A stretch of 14,184 bases of DNA, from the NCBI GenBank assembly GCA_945863785.1, contig CAMBAQ010000034.1:1-14184 (forward strand). Direction: 5' to 3'. This stretch comes from Chthoniobacter flavus (GTDB lineage Bacteria > Verrucomicrobiota > Verrucomicrobiia > Chthoniobacterales > Terrimicrobiaceae). Shown piece by piece: positions 6,734 through 14,026 of this stretch. The notes under the pieces are model-generated. The model saw only the letters and a program-made list of their open reading frames with translations. It made no database searches and was not told the origin of the DNA. A program made the translations under genes and the position numbers. Positions within the stretch are counted from its first letter, which is position 1, and the number at the start of each line of letters is the position of its first letter.

Positions 6734-7567
6734 TCAGTGGGCGGTGGGTGGATGGCTGTGGGCCTCGCCAGTGAACAGGTCGAGGATATGCGAGAGGGTT
6801 TTGTGGAGATCGGCCATATTTGAGGTGAGCAATCCCCGGAAAAAGAAATAGAGAAACATCGATGGGATCGCCAACAGCAGTCCACCGCCTGTAGCGATGA
6901 GGGCCTCACCGATTCCCTTAGCTAGATCGGTGGCCTCTGCCTTGCCGGCAGTGAGAGCGCTAAAGCTCGTGATCATTCCAGCGACGGTTCCGAGTAGTCC
7001 GATCATCGGTGCCAGAACGGCGAAGGTGTTCATGTAGTTCACCACCACCATCATCTTTGTCTCGTCTCGAAAGCAGTCGTCAGCAATCGAGTTTTCCATC
7101 GACGTCTTATTATACATGTCCCTTTCGAAATTCGCCTTCATGAGCGCACCAGAAAGAATAGTCGTGAGGAGGCAGGGATTGGCTGCGCAATAATCATAGG
7201 CAGATTGAAGGTCACGTTGACCCATGAGTCCGTTTAAGTGAGCGACGACAGCCGGAGGCATAAGTTTCGCCTTCCGAAACATCAGGAAACAATAGGCCCC
7301 AAGAGCCATCACGGCCACCGAGCATAGCGCGATCAGGTGCATGATCGGTCCACCCTCCCGGTAGAGGTCAAGGAGGCTTTTGCTGCTGGTGACTTCCACG
7401 GCACTTGCTGTGGAAGGGGTGAATAAGAGAACCGTTGCAGCAAGAATGAAAAGCCAAGCGATCGGTCTCGATTTGCTATGCACACGAGTTTCGATTCGTT
7501 CCTCGCTGTTGACCTCTAGCGAGCGAATGCCTCGTGAAGACTTAATTTTGGGTGGGTGGGTTTCCAT
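6734..7567 (-). CDS. ExbB/TolQ/MotA-family proton-channel protein with N-terminal signal-like segment
   Basis: An ExbB/TolQ family stator protein, 277 residues from the chosen start. The family makes a pentameric inner-membrane channel around ExbD and uses the proton motive force. Residues 75-97 form the first family helix (IMHLIALCSVAVMALGAYCF). The conserved MotA/TolQ/ExbB block lies at about 181-235, with LAPMIGLLGTVAGMITSF and then GIGEALIATGGG. E221 and T226 match the channel Glu and Thr of E. coli ExbB, and T194 is the other conserved Thr. Before these is an extra hydrophobic stretch (about 35-50) ending TASAVEV, which looks like a signal peptide behind a long charged leader. The start is uncertain: ATGs at 7615 and 7606 are also in frame, and a GTG at 7483 would give a normal signal peptide. 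I chose 7567 for the GAAGA upstream of it. It overlaps the preceding gene by 26 bases. Confidence 0.88.
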   Translation of the reverse strand: METHPPKIKSSRGIRSLEVNSEERIETRVHSKSRPIAWLFILAATVLLFTPSTASAVEVTSSKSLLDLYREGGPIMHLIALCSVAVMALGAYCFLMFRKAKLMPPAVVAHLNGLMGQRDLQSAYDYCAANPCLLTTILSGALMKANFERDMYNKTSMENSIADDCFRDETKMMVVVNYMNTFAVLAPMIGLLGTVAGMITSFSALTAGKAEATDLAKGIGEALIATGGGLLLAIPSMFLYFFFRGLLTSNMADLHKTLSHILDLFTGEAHSHPPTAH

Positions 7568-8594
7568 ATTTTTTCTTCTTTGTTGATTTCGGTTTGAGGT
7601 TTTCATCGGAGTCATTTGGCGTTGCAGTTGGTGAAGCCACGGGGACGGGTGTGCTCGCCGCCATGGCTAAGGTTTCGCGCCCCTCTTTCTCCTTATCCAT
7701 TGCGGTCTGCTCTGGAGTCAGTTGGGAAAGGAACTCATTGGCCTTCGTTGCGTAAGGGGAATCCGGATAAAGGGTCGTGATGTCGCGGGAGGTTTCGATA
7801 GCGAGGGGGATTTCTCCGCTTTCACGATAAATATCGACCGCGCCCCAAAGTCCGCGTGCGGCGCTGTCGCTTTCGGAGCCCATAAAAAGCGCGGGGTAGA
7901 GATACAGTTCGAGGACCTCATTGTAGATCTGATGCCTCTCGGGGATCGCGAGGGAGTCTTCATTCCATCGCGGATTCTCTTTAAGAAATTTCAGGAAATC
8001 CTTATGTCGTGCCTGAGCCATGATGAATTTGGCTTCGATGAGAAGACTGGCATTCTCTTTGTTCACAGCGATGTCCTTGGCCTCACTCATGGCCTCGGTC
8101 GCTTTTCCTGAAGCGAGCATGGATTGGAGTCGCCCCACCTTAGCTCGTTCCTTATCTGCTTGGTTCCAGGCTTTGGTTTCCACTTCCTTAAAAATACCGA
8201 GAGCCTTTTTTGTATTCTGCGAATGGGAAGAGGCCAGTAGCGCTTCTCCGAGTGCACATCCGATGCGTCCAGTTGGTGAATTCGGCAAGGCGAGCCATTG
8301 GCCGAATTTTGCCCAATGTCCCTCTAGTTCGGTAATGCGAGATGGGGTGGGGGAGGATAGTAATTCCTCCATGGGCGGTTCGATTAGAAAGTCGATCGCT
8401 GCTAAATCGCTCCGTGTTATTGAAATTGTGGCCGTTGCGCCACCTTGCTCGCCGAGTGGGATCTTGAGTCGGATCTGGTGGTCATCGGCAAAAACGATTT
8501 CGCCGGTTCTTTTGGAGCCATTTTTGAGCGCGAGCGTGGCCTGATCCGCAGCGGAAGCGGTTGCGATGAAAAGAATGTAAGCGAGGAGTTTCAT
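7542..8594 (-). CDS. Exported protein with N-terminal Sm-like beta domain and TPR-like repeats
   Basis: A 350-residue protein with a signal peptide (MKLLAYILFIATASA, cleavage near 15/16). Residues 17-72 have the pattern of a small beta barrel: ATLALKNGSKRTGEIVFADD, then strands ending ISITRSDLAAIDFL. This resembles the Sm/SH3-like domains common in exported planctomycete and verrucomicrobial proteins. Residues 90-300 are helical and TPR-like, with the YPDSPYATKANEFL pattern near 280-295. The C-terminus (about 310-350) is low-complexity, rich in Pro, Thr, Ser and Lys, with a KKKK run. The start ATG overlaps the stop of the large TPR gene by ATGA, and its 3' end overlaps the ExbB gene. I do not recognise a named family. 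It is most likely a periplasmic or envelope partner of the ExbBD motor, judged only from operon position and export signal. Confidence 0.78.
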   Translation of the reverse strand: MKLLAYILFIATASAADQATLALKNGSKRTGEIVFADDHQIRLKIPLGEQGGATATISITRSDLAAIDFLIEPPMEELLSSPTPSRITELEGHWAKFGQWLALPNSPTGRIGCALGEALLASSHSQNTKKALGIFKEVETKAWNQADKERAKVGRLQSMLASGKATEAMSEAKDIAVNKENASLLIEAKFIMAQARHKDFLKFLKENPRWNEDSLAIPERHQIYNEVLELYLYPALFMGSESDSAARGLWGAVDIYRESGEIPLAIETSRDITTLYPDSPYATKANEFLSQLTPEQTAMDKEKEGRETLAMAASTPVPVASPTATPNDSDENLKPKSTKKKKYGNPPTQN

Positions 8595-11479
8595 CCCTGA
8601 GGTGACTTTTCGCTGGATTCTTTAGCAGGCAATGGACCTCCGAGTGAAAGTAGGTGTTCGTTCGCGGTCGCTGTCTCTGGGAACTCTGCAAGGTCGGGAT
8701 CACTCACGAGTTCTTGGTAGGTTTTGCGTGCACTTGTTGTGTCCTTGATTTTTTCAAAGGCTTCCCCGCTGCGAAGGTAGGCTTTGGCAACCCAGGGTTT
8801 CCATCGTCCGTGCATGACATAGACTCGTTGGTAATAGGGGATCGCCATTTCGGGTTTTCCATTCGCGAGATGGATGTCACCGATTGTAACGAGAGCCTCG
8901 GCTTTTTCCTGTCCTTTGGTCGAGGGGAAGGCCAGCACGGCATCCAGAACGCGGAGGGTTTCGGCATTGTTGCCTCGTTTCTTGAGAAGCTTGGCTTGCT
9001 TGAGCATGGTTTCACCAAAAATGGGGGATCCAAGGTATTCCTTTTCGAAGCGCGTATAGTAATCGAGGGCGGCTTTTTCTTTCCCGTGGCGGAGCTCAAG
9101 GTCACCCAAGCTCGAAAGAATGCGGTCTTTTTGCATCGCTCGGGGGTTCCATCGCAATGTGTCGCGGAGGAGATCCTCTCCGCTCTTGTCCTGGCCGGAT
9201 TCTAAAAGTGCATTGGCAAAATCGACCAAAAGAACTGGGCTTGTTTTGGTCACATCAGCATACTTGGACGCCTCGAGCAGAACTGCGCGAGATTGCGCCG
9301 GGTCCGTTTTCAGCACGCTTTTCGATTGGGCGTAAAGGATTCGCATGAGGAGGGTGTGCTTTTTTGAAGTCTTAGCTTCTGATGCCATGTCTCCCAATCG
9401 GGCTTGATATTGCAGAGTTTCCTCAGGGCTTCGGTAAAGGCGCGCTAAGGCTGGAAACAATTCCTCCACTGACCGGATATCGGGGTCGTTTCCATGTTCG
9501 GTTATCGCTTTCCAGTAGATATCGCGCGCCTTGTCGATTTGATCGGACTGACGGTAATACCATCCGACGTTAGTGATGGCTTCCGCCACGCGCGGGGACA
9601 TGGGGTTTTTGGCAATATACCCCTGCATGAGGTCGCGGTACTTCTCTTTTTCATCCATCGCCTTGAGTCCATCGGCAGTACGGAAAATTCCTTCGTCATA
9701 AAGTTTTTTGTCGGTCTCGGGAATGGCGCGGAAGACATCAAACGCATCGTCCATGAACCCCTCGTTCATTAGTGCGTTTCCTAGCAAGACCCTTGCTTCG
9801 CCGTTCTCGGGTTCACCAGGATATTTTTCCAGATAGTCGTGAAGCTCATCGATGGCCGTACCAAATTTGCCCATTTGTTGATAGCAATAGGCCTTGCGGT
9901 AAACAGCAGCGCCACGGTGGGTGCCGTTTTTGTGTTTTTCCAGATAGGCATCCATCGTCTGCAGGGCTTTTTCGTATTGTTTGTCGAAGGCCCAACTCAT
10001 CCCCACCCAGTAGTCGGCGTCATCAACAAATTCGTGGGTTGGAAATTGGTTGCTAAAATCAACAAAAGCAGCTGCGCTTTCTTTGTTTTTCTCGGCTTGA
10101 AGAAGCGCGAACGCTTTAAGAAATCGGGCGCGGGAACCGAAATCGTCCTTTGGGAATGTCGTAGCGAGATGATCAAATATTTCCACTGCCTTTTCGTATT
10201 GGAGTGCGGAGCGGCAGGCCTCGCCCTCCATATAAAGGACCTGAGGTAGAAATTTTGAGTTCGGGAAAAGTTTGGCGAAATTCTCAGCCGCTATAATGGA
10301 CTTAGGCCAGCTCTCAAGAGCATTCCAGCAACGAATGACATTCAGCGAAGCTTGTTCGTTGAGCTCATTGATGGGCAATTCGGAGGCCATATTTTCCATG
10401 ATGAGCGCGGCTTCGCGGTAGCGTTCCATTCGAAGATAAGCCATCGCGAGGCGGAACTGACGTGCGGTGTCGAAGTCCGGTGCTTTTTTGAAACCTTCCA
10501 TCTCTCGGCGCACGTCCTCGATGAGTCTCGCGGCAAAGGTTTTTGCAGAAGGGTCTGCTAGAGAGTTTAATTCCGCCGCTTTGAGTTTCTGTTCCCAAAG
10601 TCCCAAGCGCTCCTCTTGATGCTTGAGAAGGCGTTCGCGCGGCCACACTTTTTGGAGGCATTGAATGGCTTTGCGAAACTCGCCCCGCTCCAGGAAGCGG
10701 TCTCCGAGTTTGAAAATGAGCATCTGGAAGGAGATGATCTGAGGGATACTATCCATGCGGGGGTATTCGGCATTGACCGCTTGAAGCGCAGTTTCGTCGT
10801 CAGCACATTCTTGGAGGGCGTAGAGTTGATAGATGACAGCCCTTCCTCGGTCTTCCTTTTCCAACATGGGCATGAGTTTTGCAAAATGATCTGCCGCTTC
10901 GCGGTTTTTGCCTTCAATCAACCATGTCGACGCTGCGATTAAGCGCGCCTCTTGCGTGTGAGCGGAAATGGGATTCTGTTTTTTGAACAAAGGATTTTTG
11001 GCCCGACCTTCATCAGCCAAAGCGAGGAATTTTTCGAACGCCTCCCTAGCAGCGGCGGCATCTTTGGTTTGAAAATTCGCCACTCCCAGCCAAAATTGTA
11101 GTTCAAAAAGCCGCTCAGGCGGAAGCGGTGGGGTTGCCGCTATAGCCTCCGTGATCGCTGGCACTGCGCGCGGAAAGTCCTTCAATGCCACGTAGCAATA
11201 CGCGAGCGGATACAAAGAGTTACGCACAGCGGTTTGTGCTTCCGCAGATTGCCCGTAGTCCTCTCTGAATTTGGAGTAAACGGCGGCGGCTTCGGAATAT
11301 TTCTTCTCGTTAAATAGACGCTGAGCCTGTTCAAAAGCCACATCGGCGGTGAATCCATCTTGGGCGACGGGTTGATCTTTCTGTGTCTCTCCCAAGGCCA
11401 TGCTCCCAAGTGAAGCAACGAATGCACAAAACCAAACCGTTTTTAAACCACATTGCCTGATTGTTGATTTCAACAGCAT
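8591..11479 (-). CDS. Large exported TPR-repeat protein
   Basis: A 962-residue exported protein and the first gene of the ExbB/ExbD operon. From the ATG at 11479 it begins with a signal peptide (charged n-region MLLKSTIRQ, hydrophobic WFCAFVASLGSMALG). An ATG at 11539 would add 20 residues before this and spoil the signal peptide, so I prefer 11479. Nearly the whole mature protein is helical repeats of TPR type. Clear units include FNEKKYSEAAAVYSKFREDY, YEKAVEIFDHLATTFPKDDF, YEKALQTMDAYLEKHKNG, FGTAIDELHDYLEKYPGEPE and PEMAIPYYQRVYVMHGRW. The spacing resembles the YbgF/YfiO-type TPRs of envelope proteins. There is no enzyme domain and no lipobox cysteine. It ends in an ATGA overlap with the next gene. 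The role is probably a periplasmic or outer-membrane scaffold; its partner is unknown. Confidence 0.88.
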   Translation of the reverse strand: MLLKSTIRQCGLKTVWFCAFVASLGSMALGETQKDQPVAQDGFTADVAFEQAQRLFNEKKYSEAAAVYSKFREDYGQSAEAQTAVRNSLYPLAYCYVALKDFPRAVPAITEAIAATPPLPPERLFELQFWLGVANFQTKDAAAAREAFEKFLALADEGRAKNPLFKKQNPISAHTQEARLIAASTWLIEGKNREAADHFAKLMPMLEKEDRGRAVIYQLYALQECADDETALQAVNAEYPRMDSIPQIISFQMLIFKLGDRFLERGEFRKAIQCLQKVWPRERLLKHQEERLGLWEQKLKAAELNSLADPSAKTFAARLIEDVRREMEGFKKAPDFDTARQFRLAMAYLRMERYREAALIMENMASELPINELNEQASLNVIRCWNALESWPKSIIAAENFAKLFPNSKFLPQVLYMEGEACRSALQYEKAVEIFDHLATTFPKDDFGSRARFLKAFALLQAEKNKESAAAFVDFSNQFPTHEFVDDADYWVGMSWAFDKQYEKALQTMDAYLEKHKNGTHRGAAVYRKAYCYQQMGKFGTAIDELHDYLEKYPGEPENGEARVLLGNALMNEGFMDDAFDVFRAIPETDKKLYDEGIFRTADGLKAMDEKEKYRDLMQGYIAKNPMSPRVAEAITNVGWYYRQSDQIDKARDIYWKAITEHGNDPDIRSVEELFPALARLYRSPEETLQYQARLGDMASEAKTSKKHTLLMRILYAQSKSVLKTDPAQSRAVLLEASKYADVTKTSPVLLVDFANALLESGQDKSGEDLLRDTLRWNPRAMQKDRILSSLGDLELRHGKEKAALDYYTRFEKEYLGSPIFGETMLKQAKLLKKRGNNAETLRVLDAVLAFPSTKGQEKAEALVTIGDIHLANGKPEMAIPYYQRVYVMHGRWKPWVAKAYLRSGEAFEKIKDTTSARKTYQELVSDPDLAEFPETATANEHLLSLGGPLPAKESSEKSPQG

Positions 11480-11608
11480 ATGCGACTTTTCTCGTATGTC
11501 ATTTGAATCGCGAAATAGCAATAAAAACAAAATCCGCATTCAGATTCATCGAGTTAGCAACGCTTAGAGATTGCGTTCCTTTGCTTCCGCCTGTATTCAC
11601 GTACTAGA
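11480..11608. other. Divergent intergenic region between the TPR/ExbBD operon and infA
   Basis: This 129-base, AT-richer spacer separates the large TPR gene (leftward) from infA (rightward) and must hold the promoters of both. On the plus strand TTGCGT (11571-11576) and TATTCA (11594-11599) are 17 bases apart, a weak sigma-70-like pair. On the minus strand I see no convincing pair. No riboswitch, inverted repeat of note or small gene is visible. Confidence 0.4.
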
Positions 11609-11854
11609 ATGGCTAAAGACGATTGTATTACTACTGACGGTATTGTTGTGGATGTTCTTCCTGGAACTCTTTTTCGGGTGAAGCTTTCCAACGATCACGT
11701 CATCCTTTCCCACATATCGGGAAAGATGAGAAAAAATTTCATCCGCATTGTTCCAGGTGACAAGGTCACGTTGGAGATTTCCCCCTACGACCTTACCAAG
11801 GGCCGCATCACTTTCCGCGAGTCCGGGCACGCCCCTCGCCCTCGTCGTCGCTGA
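11609..11854 (+). CDS. infA: Translation initiation factor IF-1
   Basis: An 81-residue IF-1, the small OB-fold protein that binds the A site of the 30S subunit and assists IF-2 and IF-3 in initiation. The whole family core is present: MAKDDCITTDGIVVDVLPGT, FRVKLSNDHVILSHISGKMR, KNFIRIVPGDKVTLEISPYD and LTKGRITFR. The usual family length is about 72 residues; here an extra C-terminal tail, ESGHAPRPRRR, adds a basic end that could touch rRNA. No Shine-Dalgarno sequence precedes the ATG. The gene is divergent from the large TPR gene and is followed after 31 bases by the Hsp70 gene on the same strand. It is not beside ribosomal protein genes here, unlike infA in many genomes. Identification is near certain; the role of the tail is unknown. 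Confidence 0.97.
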   Translation: MAKDDCITTDGIVVDVLPGTLFRVKLSNDHVILSHISGKMRKNFIRIVPGDKVTLEISPYDLTKGRITFRESGHAPRPRRR

Positions 11855-11859
11855 TTTTC

Positions 11860-11883
11860 TCTGCCCTTGGCAGACGATTTTTT
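11860..11883 (+). terminator. Candidate weak intrinsic terminator or attenuator between infA and hsp70
   Basis: TCTGCC (11860-11865) and GGCAGA (11869-11874) are perfect complements around a CTT loop, followed by CGA and six T residues (11878-11883). This has the form of a rho-independent terminator, but the stem is only 6 bp and the T run starts 3 bases after it, so it should be leaky. It ends two bases before the Hsp70 ATG and so may also affect translation start there. Confidence 0.4.
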
Positions 11884-11885
11884 GC

Positions 11886-13550
11886 ATGATTGCAGGAATT
11901 GATCTCGGTACAACCCACTCGCTAGTGGGAGTTATGGAAAGCGGTTTTCCGGTTTTGATCGCCGATGAGAGTGGGCATCGATTGACTCCCTCGGCGGTTT
12001 GGTTTGTGGCGGACTCCGATGAGCATGTTGTCGGTTGGCCGGCTCTGGAAAAAAGAAAATCCGAGCCCTCACAGGTGGTGACCTCGGTAAAGCGCCTCAT
12101 GGGAGCACGCTATCCTGGTTCGGAGGCGAGTCTTCGTGTTCAGGTGGGAGGCAAATCCCTTCTGCCGGAAGAGGTCTCCGCGCTCATACTTTCAAAACTC
12201 AAGGCCGATCTCGAAAAAGCCTGTGGCAAAGTGGTCGATCGAGCGGTGATCACGGTGCCTGCGTATTTCAACGATGCCCAGCGATCGGCGACAAAGCGAG
12301 CAGGAGAAGCCGCCGGTTTTACTGTCGAACGTCTCCTCAGTGAACCCACCGCAGCGGCATTGGCCTATGGCCTCGACCGCCTTGGTGAGCACGCTCGGGT
12401 GGCTGTGTATGATCTGGGCGGTGGAACTTTTGATATTTCCGTTCTGGAGCTGCGGCATGGTGTCTTTGAGGTTTTATCCACGAATGGCGATACGCGTCTC
12501 GGTGGCGATGATCTCGATGCGGCTTTGGCTGTGGCTTGGGGGATCCCCGTGACCGATGCAGAAAAAATCAAACGCGGTCTCACAGATCAGGATTCGATCG
12601 AGTGGGATGGACGGATTTATCTCCGTGCCGACCTTGAGCTCATTTGCCATTCCGTGGTCGATCGGACGCGCGCTCACTGCCTTCAATCTCTTGCTGATGC
12701 GGGATTGGAAACATCTGCGCTGGACGCCGTCGTTCTTGTTGGGGGAGCCACGCGGATGCCTCTCGTGAGGAAGTTTGTGGCTTCACTTTTTGGCCGTGAG
12801 CCGGATGTGAGTCAGCATCCCGATGAGGCGGTCGCCCTCGGTGCCACTATTCAAGCCGGCATACTTGAGGGGGGCTTACAAAATGTCACCCTCCTTGACG
12901 TCACGCCGCTTTCACTCGGTATTGAAACATTCGGCGGGTTGATGAATGTCATTATTTCCCGCAACACGACCATACCCTGCAAAGCGGGAGAGATGTTCAC
13001 CAATGCCGTTGCGAACCAAGCGTCGATGAGGATTAGTGTTCTGCAAGGCGAGCGTGAGATGGCCAGGGACAACTGGAAACTCGGCGAGATGGATGTGGTC
13101 TTCAGCCCCTCCCCAAAGGGGCAAGCCAGGGTGGGGGTTCAATTTGAACTCGATGCCAACGGCATCCTTCACGTTCTGGCGAGGGATACGGTCACTTTGC
13201 GCGATACCGTGGTGCAGATTCAAAGTGCGGTGGAAGTTTCCGATGAGGCTGTGGAAAAAATGCTCGGCGATTCTCTGGAGCATGCATTTGAGGACATGGA
13301 TGAGCGCATCTTCACAGAGGCGAAACTCAAAGCCGATGAAATGCTGCCGGCCATTGCTGCGGCGCTGACTCAACTTGAGGGGGAGGTGCCAGATGGTGTT
13401 CGTCAAGAAATAGACTGCCTTGTGCTAGCGGCGCGGTCGGCGATGGAGTCGCGCTCCACTGCGGAGCTCAAGGCCCTTCTCAAGGAACTCGATGCGATCA
13501 CCGAGCCCCTCGCCACGGCCCTTATTGAAAAAACCCTCGCGGGCGTTTAG
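11886..13550 (+). CDS. Compact Hsp70 family chaperone (DnaK/HscA-like)
   Basis: A 554-residue Hsp70: an ATP-driven chaperone with a nucleotide-binding domain (1-335), a linker and a substrate-binding domain. Visible motifs are GIDLGTTHS (4-12, phosphate 1), the catalytic-type Lys K69 in SVKRLMG, VPAYFNDAQRSATKRAGEAAG (124-144), EPTAAALAYGLD (153-164), DLGGGTFD (177-184, phosphate 2), VLVGGATRMP (283-292, adenosine) and the linker LLDVTPLSLG (336-345). The beta substrate domain runs to about 450 and a helical lid to 554, with no acidic C-terminal tail. Against E. coli DnaK (638) or HscA (616), recalled from memory, it is short, with most of the loss in nucleotide-domain lobes IB and IIB. The ATG at 11886 is fixed by the family N-terminus; the frame extends further left only through infA. 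It lies 31 bases after infA, and no J-protein, GrpE or iron-sulfur genes are in the window, so DnaK versus HscA cannot be decided. Confidence 0.93.
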   Translation: MIAGIDLGTTHSLVGVMESGFPVLIADESGHRLTPSAVWFVADSDEHVVGWPALEKRKSEPSQVVTSVKRLMGARYPGSEASLRVQVGGKSLLPEEVSALILSKLKADLEKACGKVVDRAVITVPAYFNDAQRSATKRAGEAAGFTVERLLSEPTAAALAYGLDRLGEHARVAVYDLGGGTFDISVLELRHGVFEVLSTNGDTRLGGDDLDAALAVAWGIPVTDAEKIKRGLTDQDSIEWDGRIYLRADLELICHSVVDRTRAHCLQSLADAGLETSALDAVVLVGGATRMPLVRKFVASLFGREPDVSQHPDEAVALGATIQAGILEGGLQNVTLLDVTPLSLGIETFGGLMNVIISRNTTIPCKAGEMFTNAVANQASMRISVLQGEREMARDNWKLGEMDVVFSPSPKGQARVGVQFELDANGILHVLARDTVTLRDTVVQIQSAVEVSDEAVEKMLGDSLEHAFEDMDERIFTEAKLKADEMLPAIAAALTQLEGEVPDGVRQEIDCLVLAARSAMESRSTAELKALLKELDAITEPLATALIEKTLAGV

Positions 13551-14026
13551 TTGGGTCTGTCCACACAGGCGGTGGCCATGGCGGCCATGCCTTCACCGCG
13601 GCCAAGAAATCCCATCGACTCATTGGTGGTGGCTTTGATTCCCACACGCGCGGGAGGCAGATTTAATGCAGTTCCGACAAGGTTTTTCATATCGGCAAGA
13701 TAAGGCGAGATACGAGGCTCCTCCGCGACAAGGGTAGAATCGATGTTGTGAATGACGATGGATTTCTCATCCAGTAAAGCTCGCACGCGGCGAAGAATCT
13801 CAAGGCTGCTGATCCCTCGGATGCTTTGATCGGTATTTGGAAAGAGATGCCCGATGTCTGGCTCGCCCGCCGCGCCTAGAAGAGCGTCGGCGATGGCGTG
13901 GCAAAGAACGTCCGCGTCAGAGTGGCCCTCGAGACCAAGTGGGTGGGGGATTTCAACTCCCCCCAGAATCAGGGGACGTCCAGTGACGAGGCGGTGAACG
14001 TCATAGCCGATGCCAGTCGCGATCAT
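13547..14026 (-). CDS. ispF: 2-C-methyl-D-erythritol 2,4-cyclodiphosphate synthase
   Basis: A 159-residue IspF, the usual family length. It converts CDP-methylerythritol 2-phosphate to methylerythritol cyclodiphosphate, releasing CMP, in the non-mevalonate (MEP) route to isoprenoids. The metal ligands D9 and H11 (GYDVH) and H43 (in HSDADVLCHAIADALLGA) are all present. The loop DIGHLFPNTD and the C-terminal nucleotide-binding block KATTNESMGFLGRGEGMAAMA are intact, so the enzyme should be active as a cytoplasmic homotrimer. The ATG at 14026 overlaps the stop of the preceding inositol-monophosphatase-family gene (ATGA), which implies co-transcription and coupling. The 3' end overlaps the Hsp70 3' end by 4 bases, convergently. 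IspD is not in the window. Confidence 0.97.
   Translation of the reverse strand: MIATGIGYDVHRLVTGRPLILGGVEIPHPLGLEGHSDADVLCHAIADALLGAAGEPDIGHLFPNTDQSIRGISSLEILRRVRALLDEKSIVIHNIDSTLVAEEPRISPYLADMKNLVGTALNLPPARVGIKATTNESMGFLGRGEGMAAMATACVDRPN

Noticed and set aside
11748..11885. N-terminal extension of 46 residues on the Hsp70 frame
   Set aside because: It runs through infA in another frame, shows no Hsp70 similarity, and the family N-terminus (MIAGIDLGTT) begins exactly at the ATG at 11886.
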